From Clostridia bacterium (GTDB lineage Bacteria; Bacillota; Clostridia; Oscillospirales; Acutalibacteraceae): a stretch of DNA of 36,274 nt. Both the position numbers and the translations under genes were made by a program. The stretch's first letter is position 1. Each line of letters starts with the position of its first letter. This document shows, one piece after another, positions 29,234 to 36,274 of the stretch. Under the pieces are notes generated by a model. That model worked only from the letters and a program-made list of their open reading frames with translations, was not told the DNA's origin and searched no databases. The stretch spans positions 1 through 36,274 of the forward strand of contig JAFQEE010000044.1 in assembly GCA_017399175.1 (NCBI GenBank), written 5' to 3'.

Positions 29234-31297
29234 TTATAATTTCATTGCAACGTCCCAAGCACCCCAGATAACTGTACGGAGGTTACCAACTTTGTTAGCA
29301 TCACCGATTACATGAACATGCTTTGATTTTTCTGCGATTGGAGCCGGCTTGTAACCAACTGAAAGGATAACGCTGTCAGCCTTAACATCAATTGTCTTGC
29401 CGTCCTTAGTTGCAATTGTAACACCATCATCACGGATTTCAGTTGTCTTGCTTTCAAGATATACAGGAACTTTGTTTGTCTTGAAGAAATCACGAAGATA
29501 ACTTGTGTTAGCAAGCGCAACACCTGGAGTTGTGATAAGGTCATCCTGCATTTCAACGATAACAGGCTTCTTGCCCTGAAGATAAAGTTCATAAGCAATT
29601 TCACAACCTGTAAGACCACCACCGATAACAACTACATTGTCACCAACAAGGCTGTTGTCAAGAAGGAAGTCAACTGCTTCAACTGCCTTTTCAGCACCCT
29701 TAATCGGAATCTTGTTAGCAACTGAACCAGTAGCTACGATAACCTCGTCAGCACTGAGTGAAGCAATATCCTTAACCTCTGTGTTCATATGAATCTTAAT
29801 TGCGTCATAACGCTTGATTTCACGGTTATACCATGCAATAAGGTCACGGTCTTTTTCCTTGTATGATGGAGCAGCTGCTGCAATAAATACACCGCCGAGT
29901 TTATCACTCTTTTCATAAAGGTCAACTGTGTGGCCACGCTGTGCACAAACCATAGCAGCTTCCATACCACCGATACCGCCGCCGATAACAGCAATCTTCT
30001 TCTGTTTCTTAGCAGGTTTGATGTTGTATTTCTTTGACTGCATTGTCTTAGGATTAAGAGCACAACGAGAAAGCCCCATTGTATCAAGAAGGTCCTGAGT
30101 ATTAGCGTGACCCTTTGATGATGAGAAATTGAAGCAACCTGCGTGACAGCAGATACAAGGCTTGATTTCTTCGACTCTGTCTTCAATAATCTTTGTAATC
30201 CATTCAGGGTCTGTAAGGAACTGACGAGCAACACCAACACCGTCGATTTTGCCTTCTGCTACTGCCTTGGCACCAACATCAGGTTCCATTCTACCTGCAC
30301 AAACAACAGGGATATCAACGAATTTCTTAATGTGAGCAACATCTTCAAGGTTACAGTTCTGTGGCATATACATTGGTGGGTGACACCAGTACCAAGAGTC
30401 ATATGTACCGTTATCAGCATTGAGCATATCGTAACCTGCATCCTGAAGGTATTTAGCAGCCTTTTCTGATTCTTCCATGTCACGACCAACTTCTTTGTAG
30501 TCTTCACCAGGCATAGCACCTTCACAGAAGCCCTTCATTTTTGACACAGCAGAATAACGAAGAGAAACAGGGTAGTCATTACCGCAAGCCTCTTTAATAG
30601 CCTTAACAACTTCAACTGCGAAACGGTATCTGTTTTCAAAGTTTCCACCGTATTCGTCAGTACGTTTGTTAAAGAATTCAATAGCAAACTGGTCAAGAAG
30701 GTAACCTTCGTGAACAGCGTGAACTTCAACACCGTCAACACCTGCATCACGACAGAGTTTTGCTGTCTTTGCAAATGCTTCGATAATTTCGTGAATCTGT
30801 TCCTTTGTCATTTCAGGACAGATAATATCGTGAGCCCAACGAGAAGGCTGTGGACTTGGAGAAGCTAATTCGTGAGATGTATCAAGAATTGGCTTGATAA
30901 GAGCACGAGTAAACTTATTTTTGTGGAGAGGAGCAACGAGTTCAGTAATAGCCCAGCTTCTGCCCATACCTGCAGTCAACTGAATGAACAATTTTGCACC
31001 TGTCTTATGGATTTCGTCCATAAATTCTTTAAGTTCTTCGAACATCTTTGGATTCTGCCAAAGCCATTTTCCCCAGAAAGTATCACGAAGCGGAGCAATA
31101 CCCGGAATGATAAGACCAACATTGTTGTTGGCTCTTTCCAAGAAAAGTTTAGCAGCTTCCTTGTCAAAATGGCAACCGCCGAGCTCAAACCAACCAAAAA
31201 GAGATGTACCACCCATAGGGCACATAACAATACGGTTTTTGATTTCAACATTACCAATTCTCCAAGGAGTAAATAATGCTTCATACTGTTGATTCAT
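29234..31297 (-). CDS. Old Yellow Enzyme/2,4-dienoyl-CoA reductase-type FMN-FeS-FAD oxidoreductase, 687 aa
   Basis: Three modules are visible. An FMN-binding TIM barrel spans about 1-365 (LFTPWRIGNVEIKNRIVMCP, GVDGVEVHAVHEGYLLDQF). A [4Fe-4S] cysteine set CICCHAGC lies near residues 379-387, with a further Cys about 404. An FAD/NAD(P) part has IAVIGGGIGGMEAA and VVVIGGGLTGCEIA. The architecture is that of FadH, BaiCD/BaiH and other ene-reductases of gut clostridia that reduce enoate, bile acid or plant-derived double bonds. The exact substrate is unknown. It has its own promoter and terminator, so it is monocistronic. GGAGG lies ten bases before the ATG. Confidence 0.93.
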   Translation of the reverse strand: MNQQYEALFTPWRIGNVEIKNRIVMCPMGGTSLFGWFELGGCHFDKEAAKLFLERANNNVGLIIPGIAPLRDTFWGKWLWQNPKMFEELKEFMDEIHKTGAKLFIQLTAGMGRSWAITELVAPLHKNKFTRALIKPILDTSHELASPSPQPSRWAHDIICPEMTKEQIHEIIEAFAKTAKLCRDAGVDGVEVHAVHEGYLLDQFAIEFFNKRTDEYGGNFENRYRFAVEVVKAIKEACGNDYPVSLRYSAVSKMKGFCEGAMPGEDYKEVGRDMEESEKAAKYLQDAGYDMLNADNGTYDSWYWCHPPMYMPQNCNLEDVAHIKKFVDIPVVCAGRMEPDVGAKAVAEGKIDGVGVARQFLTDPEWITKIIEDRVEEIKPCICCHAGCFNFSSSKGHANTQDLLDTMGLSRCALNPKTMQSKKYNIKPAKKQKKIAVIGGGIGGMEAAMVCAQRGHTVDLYEKSDKLGGVFIAAAAPSYKEKDRDLIAWYNREIKRYDAIKIHMNTEVKDIASLSADEVIVATGSVANKIPIKGAEKAVEAVDFLLDNSLVGDNVVVIGGGLTGCEIAYELYLQGKKPVIVEMQDDLITTPGVALANTSYLRDFFKTNKVPVYLESKTTEIRDDGVTIATKDGKTIDVKADSVILSVGYKPAPIAEKSKHVHVIGDANKVGNLRTVIWGAWDVAMKL

Positions 31298-31342
31298 ACA
31301 AATACATCCTCCTCAAAATTGAGCATAAAATTTTACATTATA

Positions 31343-31371
31343 AGTATATAAAAATCTTCATTTTATGTCAA
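31343..31371 (-). promoter_or_regulatory. Promoter of the flavoenzyme gene
   Basis: Read leftward, consensus TTGACA (31371-31366), a 17-base spacer and TATACT (31348-31343). Confidence 0.85.
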
Positions 31372-31466
31372 GGTGATTTGTTAATAAAATAACAAAATAA
31401 ACCGTAATAATTTCGACGAATCTGTTCTGTTTGCCTATAACGAAGAAAGTGATAAATAAGTTTAAT

Positions 31467-31744
31467 AAATTATAATTTATCGGGATGATTTTGAATCCCC
31501 CCCTCAGTCAAATGCTTCGCATTTGCCAGCTCCCTCTCAAGGGTGGAGCCCAAGATAGCCTTCCCCCTACGAGGGTGCGGGTGTCCGGTGGACACCTCTG
31601 CGAAGCAGAAGCGCCGACCGACCCGGCAGGGGAGAATTAAGGTGGCACGAGCAAAGCGAGTGACGGAAGGGGGGATAAAAATGCAACGCAGTTCCGACAC
31701 TTTGCGTTTTGCATTTTGCACTTATTCTCGATAAACTCCAATTT
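31467..31744. repeat. Modular interspersed repeat, copy 8 (full)
   Basis: The left end is AAATTATAATTTATCGGG. The right end, read inward, is AAATTGGAGTTTATCGAG. The interior holds CAAATGCTTCGCATTTG, the TGTCCGGTGGACA palindrome, GTGGCACGAGCAAAGCGAGT and the TGCAACGCAGTTCCGACA module. It combines blocks found separately in copies 3/7 and 9. Confidence 0.8.
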
Positions 31745-31753
31745 CTTGATATG

Positions 31754-31845
31754 TTTGTCATTTTGAGCGTAGCGAAGAATCTCTTCCGGAGTGAACAATA
31801 AAACTAACAGAGATTCTTCGTCGTTGCACTCCTCAAAATGACAAA
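31754..31845. repeat. Palindromic repeat TTTGTCATTTTGAG...CTCAAAATGACAAA
   Basis: Inverted ends TTTGTCATTTTGAG and GAAGAATCTC / GAGATTCTTC bound a ~92-base element. It differs from the AAATTGGAG family but abuts copy 8. Short repeats of this type occur in various bacteria. Confidence 0.65.
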
Positions 31846-31868
31846 AGGGACACCGATTTGATGTCCCT
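31846..31868 (-). terminator. Terminator of the DUF1846 gene
   Basis: AGGGACA / TGTCCCT stem followed leftward by TTTTGTCATTTT. It lies ten bases past the stop codon and merges with the adjacent palindromic repeat. Confidence 0.65.
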
Positions 31869-31878
31869 AAAAAAATGT

Positions 31879-33360
31879 TTAATTATAATACAAATTATCG
31901 TTTTTCTTATATGGCTCGTATGTTGCGTTTGTGCCAAGCTTACGGAGAGTTTCTTTGTCTGTATCGGAAAGCACAACCGTTGCGTGAACATCACAACCCT
32001 TGAGTCCCTTGATTGCATCAAGTGCCTGCTTTGCAAGTGGGTTCATAGTAGCGCAGATTGAAAGAGCAATAAGAATTTCGTCAGGATGAAGACTTGTATC
32101 CATCTCGTGCATTTTTGCCTTTAATTCTTTGATAGGTTCAAATACAGTAGGTGAGATAAGAAGAATTTCATCGTCGATGTCAGCAAGTGCTTTAAGTGCA
32201 TTAAGAAGCATTGCGGATGATGAACTTAAAAGGTCAGATGCCTTGCCTGAAATAATTCTTCCGTCGTGAAGTTCAATAGCAGTAACGGGAGCATTTGTCT
32301 TTTCTGAAATATTAAGTGCAGTTGAAACAACAGGTCTGTCGTCTGTGCTTATGTTCAACTGTTTCATAATAAGCTCGATTTTATAAAGTTCACTTGAAAC
32401 ATTCTTGTTATTCTTTTGCTGAACAAGATAGTTACAATGACGACGAAGAATTTCTTTCTTTGATGCCATAAGCACAACATCATCGTCAATAATGCAGTTA
32501 CCTGCCATGTTAACACCCATATCAGTAGGTGATTTATATGGAGATTCACCGTAAATTTCTTCAAATATTGTGTTAAGTACAGGGAAATTCTCAACATCAC
32601 GGTTATAGTTTACCGTTGTAACACCATAAGCCTCAAGATGGAATGGGTCAATCATATTAACATCGTTAAGGTCGGCAGTCGCAGCCTCATAAGCAAGGTT
32701 TACAGGGTGCTTGAGTGGTAAATTCCAAATAGGGAATGTTTCAAATTTAGCATAACCTGCCTTGATTCCACGCTGATGCTCGTGATAAAGCTGTGAAAGG
32801 CAAACTGCCATTTTGCCACTACCCGGACCGGGTGCTGTAATAACAACAAGGGGATGAGTTGTTTCAATATAATCGTTTTTACCGTATCCGTTTTCACTTA
32901 CAATAAGCTGAACATCAAGAGGGTAGTTCTCGATAGGATAATGACGATAGACATTTATACCAAGATTCTGAAGCTTTTGTTCAAAAGCAGTAACAGATGG
33001 CTGGTTTGAATACTGAGTAAGCACAACACCGCCAACATAAAGACCAAATCCGTGATAAATGTCAATAAGACGAAGTACGTCAAGGTCATAGGTGATGCCA
33101 AGGTCACTACGGATTTTATTCTTTTCAATATCCTTTGCACAGATTGCGATAATGATTTCAGCATCATCTTTAAGTTGCAAAAGCATCTTCATTTTACTGT
33201 CAGGCTTAAAGCCGGGGAGTACTCTTGCAGCATGGTAATCATCAAAAATCTTACCGCCAAATTCAAGATAGAGCTTACCACCGAATTTGCTGATACGCTC
33301 CTTGATATGCTCCGATTGCATTCTGAGATATTTGTCATTGTCAAATCCTAATTTACGCAT
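31879..33360 (-). CDS. DUF1846-family protein, 493 aa
   Basis: The full-length sequence fits DUF1846 (PF08903), a cytoplasmic family of unknown function, typically about 490-510 aa. Recognisable stretches are MRKLGFDNDKYLRMQSEHIK, KLYLEFGGKIFDDYHAARVL, and a phosphate-loop-like VITAPGPGSGKMAVCLSQLY near residues 173-192. The last suggests nucleotide binding, which is an inference. The start follows the AI-2E-type permease gene by 20 bases on the same strand, with weak AGGTG upstream. It is probably the second gene of that operon. Confidence 0.88.
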   Translation of the reverse strand: MRKLGFDNDKYLRMQSEHIKERISKFGGKLYLEFGGKIFDDYHAARVLPGFKPDSKMKMLLQLKDDAEIIIAICAKDIEKNKIRSDLGITYDLDVLRLIDIYHGFGLYVGGVVLTQYSNQPSVTAFEQKLQNLGINVYRHYPIENYPLDVQLIVSENGYGKNDYIETTHPLVVITAPGPGSGKMAVCLSQLYHEHQRGIKAGYAKFETFPIWNLPLKHPVNLAYEAATADLNDVNMIDPFHLEAYGVTTVNYNRDVENFPVLNTIFEEIYGESPYKSPTDMGVNMAGNCIIDDDVVLMASKKEILRRHCNYLVQQKNNKNVSSELYKIELIMKQLNISTDDRPVVSTALNISEKTNAPVTAIELHDGRIISGKASDLLSSSSAMLLNALKALADIDDEILLISPTVFEPIKELKAKMHEMDTSLHPDEILIALSICATMNPLAKQALDAIKGLKGCDVHATVVLSDTDKETLRKLGTNATYEPYKKNDNLYYN

Positions 33361-33380
33361 AATTTACACCTACAAAATAT

Positions 33381-34589
33381 TTAAACATTACTTTCATTTT
33401 CTTGAGTTTCTGTTGGAATTTCATTCTCAACGCTTTCTTCAACTTTCACAACTTCCTTTTCGCTGTTGAGCCATGAAATTACAAGTGCATAAACTGCTGA
33501 AGCAACGGGTACACCTAAAAGAATACCTAAAATACCACCAAAGTTGCCACCGATTATTACGGCAACAAGAACAATAATACCGGGAAGACCAACTGATTTT
33601 CCCACGATTTTCGGATAGATAAAGTTGTTATCAATTGCCTGAAGAATAAGGACAAATATAAGAAAAAGAAGTGCCTTTAAAGGACTTTCCATAAATATGA
33701 TAAAGCAACCGATAAACTCGCCGATAAGTGGACCTATAACAGGAATAAGAGCCGTAATACCGATAATCACAGAAACAACCGCTGCACTTGGAAAACGGAA
33801 AATACTCATACCGATAAAGCATAAAATTGCCAATATAAAAGCATCAGTAACTTGTCCTGTAATAAAACTTGAAAAAGAAGATGATGTAACCGAAGAAATT
33901 TTGATTGTATGCTCATATATTTTCAAAGGCAAAGTTTTCTTGAGCAATTTATTGGTAAAAGCACCTATTCTTTCTTTTTCAGCAAGTATATAAATTGCAA
34001 CGATAAATCCGATTGCAAAGTTGGCAATACCTGAAATAACAGAAGATGTAACACCCATTGTGGTGCTTAAAATATCGCTTGTCTTGTCAAATGTAAATAA
34101 CTTTTCAGCCATATTTACAACTGTGTTTATATCAATTTTTGGATTGTGAAGAATTTCTGTGCTGATGTCAAGTCCAAAACGGACAACAAGAGAGTCAACC
34201 CAAGTGACGAAATTTGCATAATATACGGGAACTTTTTCCACAATCAGCATAACTGAATCGTGAAGTTTAGGAATGATTATGAAAAGCAAAAGCACAACAA
34301 ATCCAAGTGAAAGAAGTACGGTTGAAATAAGGCTTAAAGGACGAAGAAACTTATTGACATTCTTCTTTTTTGAAGTTTTTATTTTCTTAAAAACCTTTTC
34401 TTCAAGCACATTCATCGGGATATTAAGAATAAAGGCAAGACAAAAACCTATAATCAGCGGTGCACAAATTCCAAGAATACCCTTGAAAAATGAGCCGACT
34501 GATGATAAATTTTGTGAAAGTGTAAAAAGAACAATTCCAAAAGTAATTATTCCTAAAATCTTCTTTATATTTTTCTTTGATAAGTCCAT
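33381..34589 (-). CDS. AI-2E family transporter (PF01594), 402 aa
   Basis: A polytopic membrane protein with about eight hydrophobic segments. The family-type C-terminal half includes ITALIPVIGPLIGEFIGCFI and KIVGKSVGLPGIIVLVAVII, then GGNFGGILGILLGVPVASAV. Members are implicated in autoinducer-2 or ion export, but most are uncharacterised. A lysine-rich loop (IKTSKKKNVNKF) and an acidic C-terminal tail are visible. The start follows AGAGG by seven bases. It precedes the DUF1846 gene on the same strand. The 5' region contains no clear consensus promoter. Confidence 0.9.
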   Translation of the reverse strand: MDLSKKNIKKILGIITFGIVLFTLSQNLSSVGSFFKGILGICAPLIIGFCLAFILNIPMNVLEEKVFKKIKTSKKKNVNKFLRPLSLISTVLLSLGFVVLLLFIIIPKLHDSVMLIVEKVPVYYANFVTWVDSLVVRFGLDISTEILHNPKIDINTVVNMAEKLFTFDKTSDILSTTMGVTSSVISGIANFAIGFIVAIYILAEKERIGAFTNKLLKKTLPLKIYEHTIKISSVTSSSFSSFITGQVTDAFILAILCFIGMSIFRFPSAAVVSVIIGITALIPVIGPLIGEFIGCFIIFMESPLKALLFLIFVLILQAIDNNFIYPKIVGKSVGLPGIIVLVAVIIGGNFGGILGILLGVPVASAVYALVISWLNSEKEVVKVEESVENEIPTETQENESNV

Positions 34590-34746
34590 ATTACGACCTC
34601 TGTAACCATATTTTTTACAAATTCAATTATTGTTACACATACAATGAGTATTATATATTAAATTCTGATTAAAAGCAATACAACAAACGCATTTCAATGA
34701 GTAAAATTTATAGGCTGTTTTATGTTGAAAATATATAAAACAATTC

Positions 34747-35006
34747 AAAAGTTGAAGCTTGTTGGGGTGATTTAACTGCGCGTAGTGGCAGGCTTCCACA
34801 CCTGCGTTGAAATCTCCCCCCCTCAGTCAATTTCTTGCGAAATTGCGAGCTCCCCCTCAAGGGTGGAGCCTAAGATAGCCTTCCCCTTGGAGGGGAAGGT
34901 GGCACGAGCAAAGCGAGTGACGGAAGGGGGGATAAAAATGCAACGCAGTTCCGACACTTTGCACTTTGCGCTTTGCATTTTGCATTTTACCGACAACCTC
35001 CAATTT
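34747..35006. repeat. Modular interspersed repeat, copy 9 (full)
   Basis: The left end is degenerate (AAAAGTTGAAGCTTGTTGGG). The right end, read inward, is AAATTGGAGGTTGTCGGT. The interior includes TTTCTTGCGAAATTGCGAGC, GGTGGCACGAGCAAAGCGAG and GCAACGCAGTTCCGACACTT, with the same block order as copy 8 except that the TGTCC palindrome block is absent. Confidence 0.8.
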
Positions 35007-35009
35007 GTT

Positions 35010-35043
35010 AAAAAAACAAAGGCGGATGCTTTCATCCGCCTTT
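35010..35043 (-). terminator. Terminator of the ketopantoate-reductase-family gene
   Basis: An 11-bp perfect stem AAAGGCGGATG / CATCCGCCTTT with a CTTT loop. Read leftward it is followed by GTTTTTTT. Confidence 0.9.
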
Positions 35044-35068
35044 AAAAAGGTTTTAATCAGTCTTTTTA

Positions 35069-36085
35069 TTAAAGTAAATCATCAAAAAGGTGAATGTTTT
35101 TCTTCTCTGCCTTTAATTCACCATTCTGAATTTTCTTAATAACTTCAACGATTCTGTCGTTGATTGGTGTTTTGACATTATACTTTTTACCAAAGTCACA
35201 AACAACACCATTGATTGCGTCAACTTCGCAAGGTTTACCCTTTTTAAGGTCCTGAAGCATTGATGGTTCAATATCTCTGTGTTTCTTTAATGCGATAGGG
35301 AGAAGGAATTGAGCAAATGCACGTTTAAGAGCACCTTTCCAATAGAAAAGACCAACAATGTTTTTGCCCTGAACAGGAGCAAATTCAACACCTGAAGCGT
35401 GACCAGCATCAATAATTTCCTTCATACAACGAACAGCAACCTTTTGACCGTCCTTGTCTTCAGTAACATCACCGAAAACACCGCCCATAACTGTGCCAAG
35501 ACCTGAGAAAGTAGAGTTGATAAGTAACTTTGACCAACGAGCACCCATAAGGTTTTCTTCTTCGTGAACAGGACACATCATTTCAAGTAAAGCCTTAACT
35601 TTGTTGAACTGTGCATCAGTAATTCCGTCCATTTTGCCCATATGGAATGAAAGTGAGTCCTTATCACTTGTGAGCTCGCAAACACCAGGTTCTACGAGTG
35701 CTGCACCCCATTCGACAGCACAACCCATTGTGTGTTCAGTACCTATAATTTCAGCAATTCCCGGTTCAGGAATACCATTCTGGAGAGTAACAACAACACC
35801 GTCATCAGTGAGAAAATCTTTAAGCATTGTAACAACTTCCTTGTTGAACAACTGCTTTGTAAGAAGAACGATAACGTCATATTTTCCTTCCATCATATCA
35901 GGTGTAATAGCCTTAACAGGAACAATCATATCAACTGTACCGATAATTTTGGCACCCTTTGTGTTAAGTGCTTCAACATGAGCTTTGTTGCGGTTAATAA
36001 GGTCAACCTGACCACCGTTTTTTGTGATGAAAGCACCGAGTACAGTACCCAATGAACCCGCACCATAAATAGCATATCTTGCCAT
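35069..36085 (-). CDS. Ketopantoate reductase (ApbA/PanE) family protein, 338 aa
   Basis: An NADPH-binding Rossmann domain has YGAGSLGTVLGAF at residues 7-19, DVIVLLTKQLF and LQNGIPEPGIAEIIG. The helical C-terminal domain contains the substrate-side Lys and Asn in GARWSKLLINSTFSGLGTVMG. The family reduces 2-dehydropantoate to pantoate in coenzyme A synthesis. Many clostridial paralogues act on other 2-oxo acids, and no pan genes adjoin it. AGAGG lies eight bases before ATG 36085. It has its own promoter and terminator and is monocistronic. Confidence 0.88.
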   Translation of the reverse strand: MARYAIYGAGSLGTVLGAFITKNGGQVDLINRNKAHVEALNTKGAKIIGTVDMIVPVKAITPDMMEGKYDVIVLLTKQLFNKEVVTMLKDFLTDDGVVVTLQNGIPEPGIAEIIGTEHTMGCAVEWGAALVEPGVCELTSDKDSLSFHMGKMDGITDAQFNKVKALLEMMCPVHEEENLMGARWSKLLINSTFSGLGTVMGGVFGDVTEDKDGQKVAVRCMKEIIDAGHASGVEFAPVQGKNIVGLFYWKGALKRAFAQFLLPIALKKHRDIEPSMLQDLKKGKPCEVDAINGVVCDFGKKYNVKTPINDRIVEVIKKIQNGELKAEKKNIHLFDDLL

Positions 36086-36126
36086 AAAAACAACCTCTTT
36101 CGATTTGTTATATTTTTATCAAAGTA

Positions 36127-36155
36127 ATTATATACCCTTTGTTACCATTTTTCAA
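36127..36155 (-). promoter_or_regulatory. Promoter of the ketopantoate-reductase-family gene
   Basis: Read leftward, TTGAAA (36155-36150), a 17-base spacer and perfect TATAAT (36132-36127). Confidence 0.85.
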
Positions 36156-36179
36156 TAGGATAAAGTATTTTATATGTTC

Positions 36180-36274
36180 AAATCATAATTTATCGGGATG
36201 ATATGTAATTAAAATCGAAACAAAAACCTTGTAGGGGCGCTTCACGAAGCGACCGTCCCAAAGTGTGTTGGTAA
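36180..36274. repeat. Modular interspersed repeat, copy 10 (cut by window edge)
   Basis: The left end is AAATCATAATTTATCGGG. The interior begins with CTTGTAGGGGCGCTTCACGA, which recalls copies 3 and 7. Confidence 0.65.

Overview
The window looks like chromosome from a low-GC Gram-positive anaerobe of the class Clostridia, most likely a gut Ruminococcaceae/Oscillospiraceae-type organism. The evidence is A+T-rich sequence with strong AGGAGG ribosome sites, textbook TTGACA-17-TATAAT promoters, tRNA genes that encode CCA, FeoAB with a Cys-rich FeoB partner, a circularly permuted GH3 glycosidase, ferredoxin-type aldo/keto reductase and Old Yellow Enzyme family proteins, and an ECF S component. No species is assigned.

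Positions 1 to about 8.9 kb are the right part of an integrated mobilizable or conjugative element whose left end is outside the window. Leftward genes are a Xre-type regulator plus the first 43 residues of a DUF262 (GmrSD-like) protein, and a 55-residue Gly/Asn/Cys membrane miniprotein. Across a divergent promoter region with repeated operator-like sequences lies a sigma-region-4-like regulator. After a terminator and a structured non-coding stretch comes a compact module with overlapping genes: a Cys-rich 53-residue protein, a short RepA_N winged-helix protein, a candidate oriT/leader region, MobC, a MOB-type relaxase, a ParB-like protein, a 66-residue protein and a large serine recombinase. 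The recombinase is the most unusual object here. After an ordinary ~560-residue recombinase it continues in frame for ~430 residues with four treble-clef zinc-ribbon repeats (DUF4379-like) and an embedded PD-(D/E)XK/Vsr-like nuclease domain. The extension is visibly more A+T-rich than the recombinase part.

From 8.9 kb the window is chromosomal: initiator tRNA-fMet (leftward), a frameshifted small gene, a DtxR-type-operator-controlled feoA-feoB-Cys-rich operon, and tRNA-Leu(CAG). The tRNA-Leu is followed 146 bp later by a 23-nt copy of its own 3' end, which suggests a decayed integration scar. Next come a leftward five-gene run (GH2 glycosidase, methyltransferase, ferredoxin-type aldo/keto reductase, ECF S component, zinc-ribbon protein), a secreted permuted GH3 glycosidase, and a divergent Gfo/Idh/MocA oxidoreductase. 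These are followed by a GNAT-like acyltransferase, an Asn-rich miniprotein, and a PlsC-like acyltransferase with a zinc ribbon. A rightward operon carries a TIGR01212 radical SAM protein, an iron alcohol dehydrogenase, an M20 peptidase and an SDR. Last come an Old Yellow Enzyme/dienoyl-CoA-reductase-type flavoenzyme, an AI-2E-family permease plus DUF1846 protein pair, and a ketopantoate-reductase-family protein.

The chromosomal part is studded with at least ten copies or fragments of a modular, non-coding repeat of ~60-280 bp. The full copies end in imperfect inverted repeats (AAATTGGAGTTTGTCGGG / AAATTATAATTTATCGGG) and contain interchangeable GC-rich blocks. The copies occupy almost every intergenic gap longer than ~200 bp.
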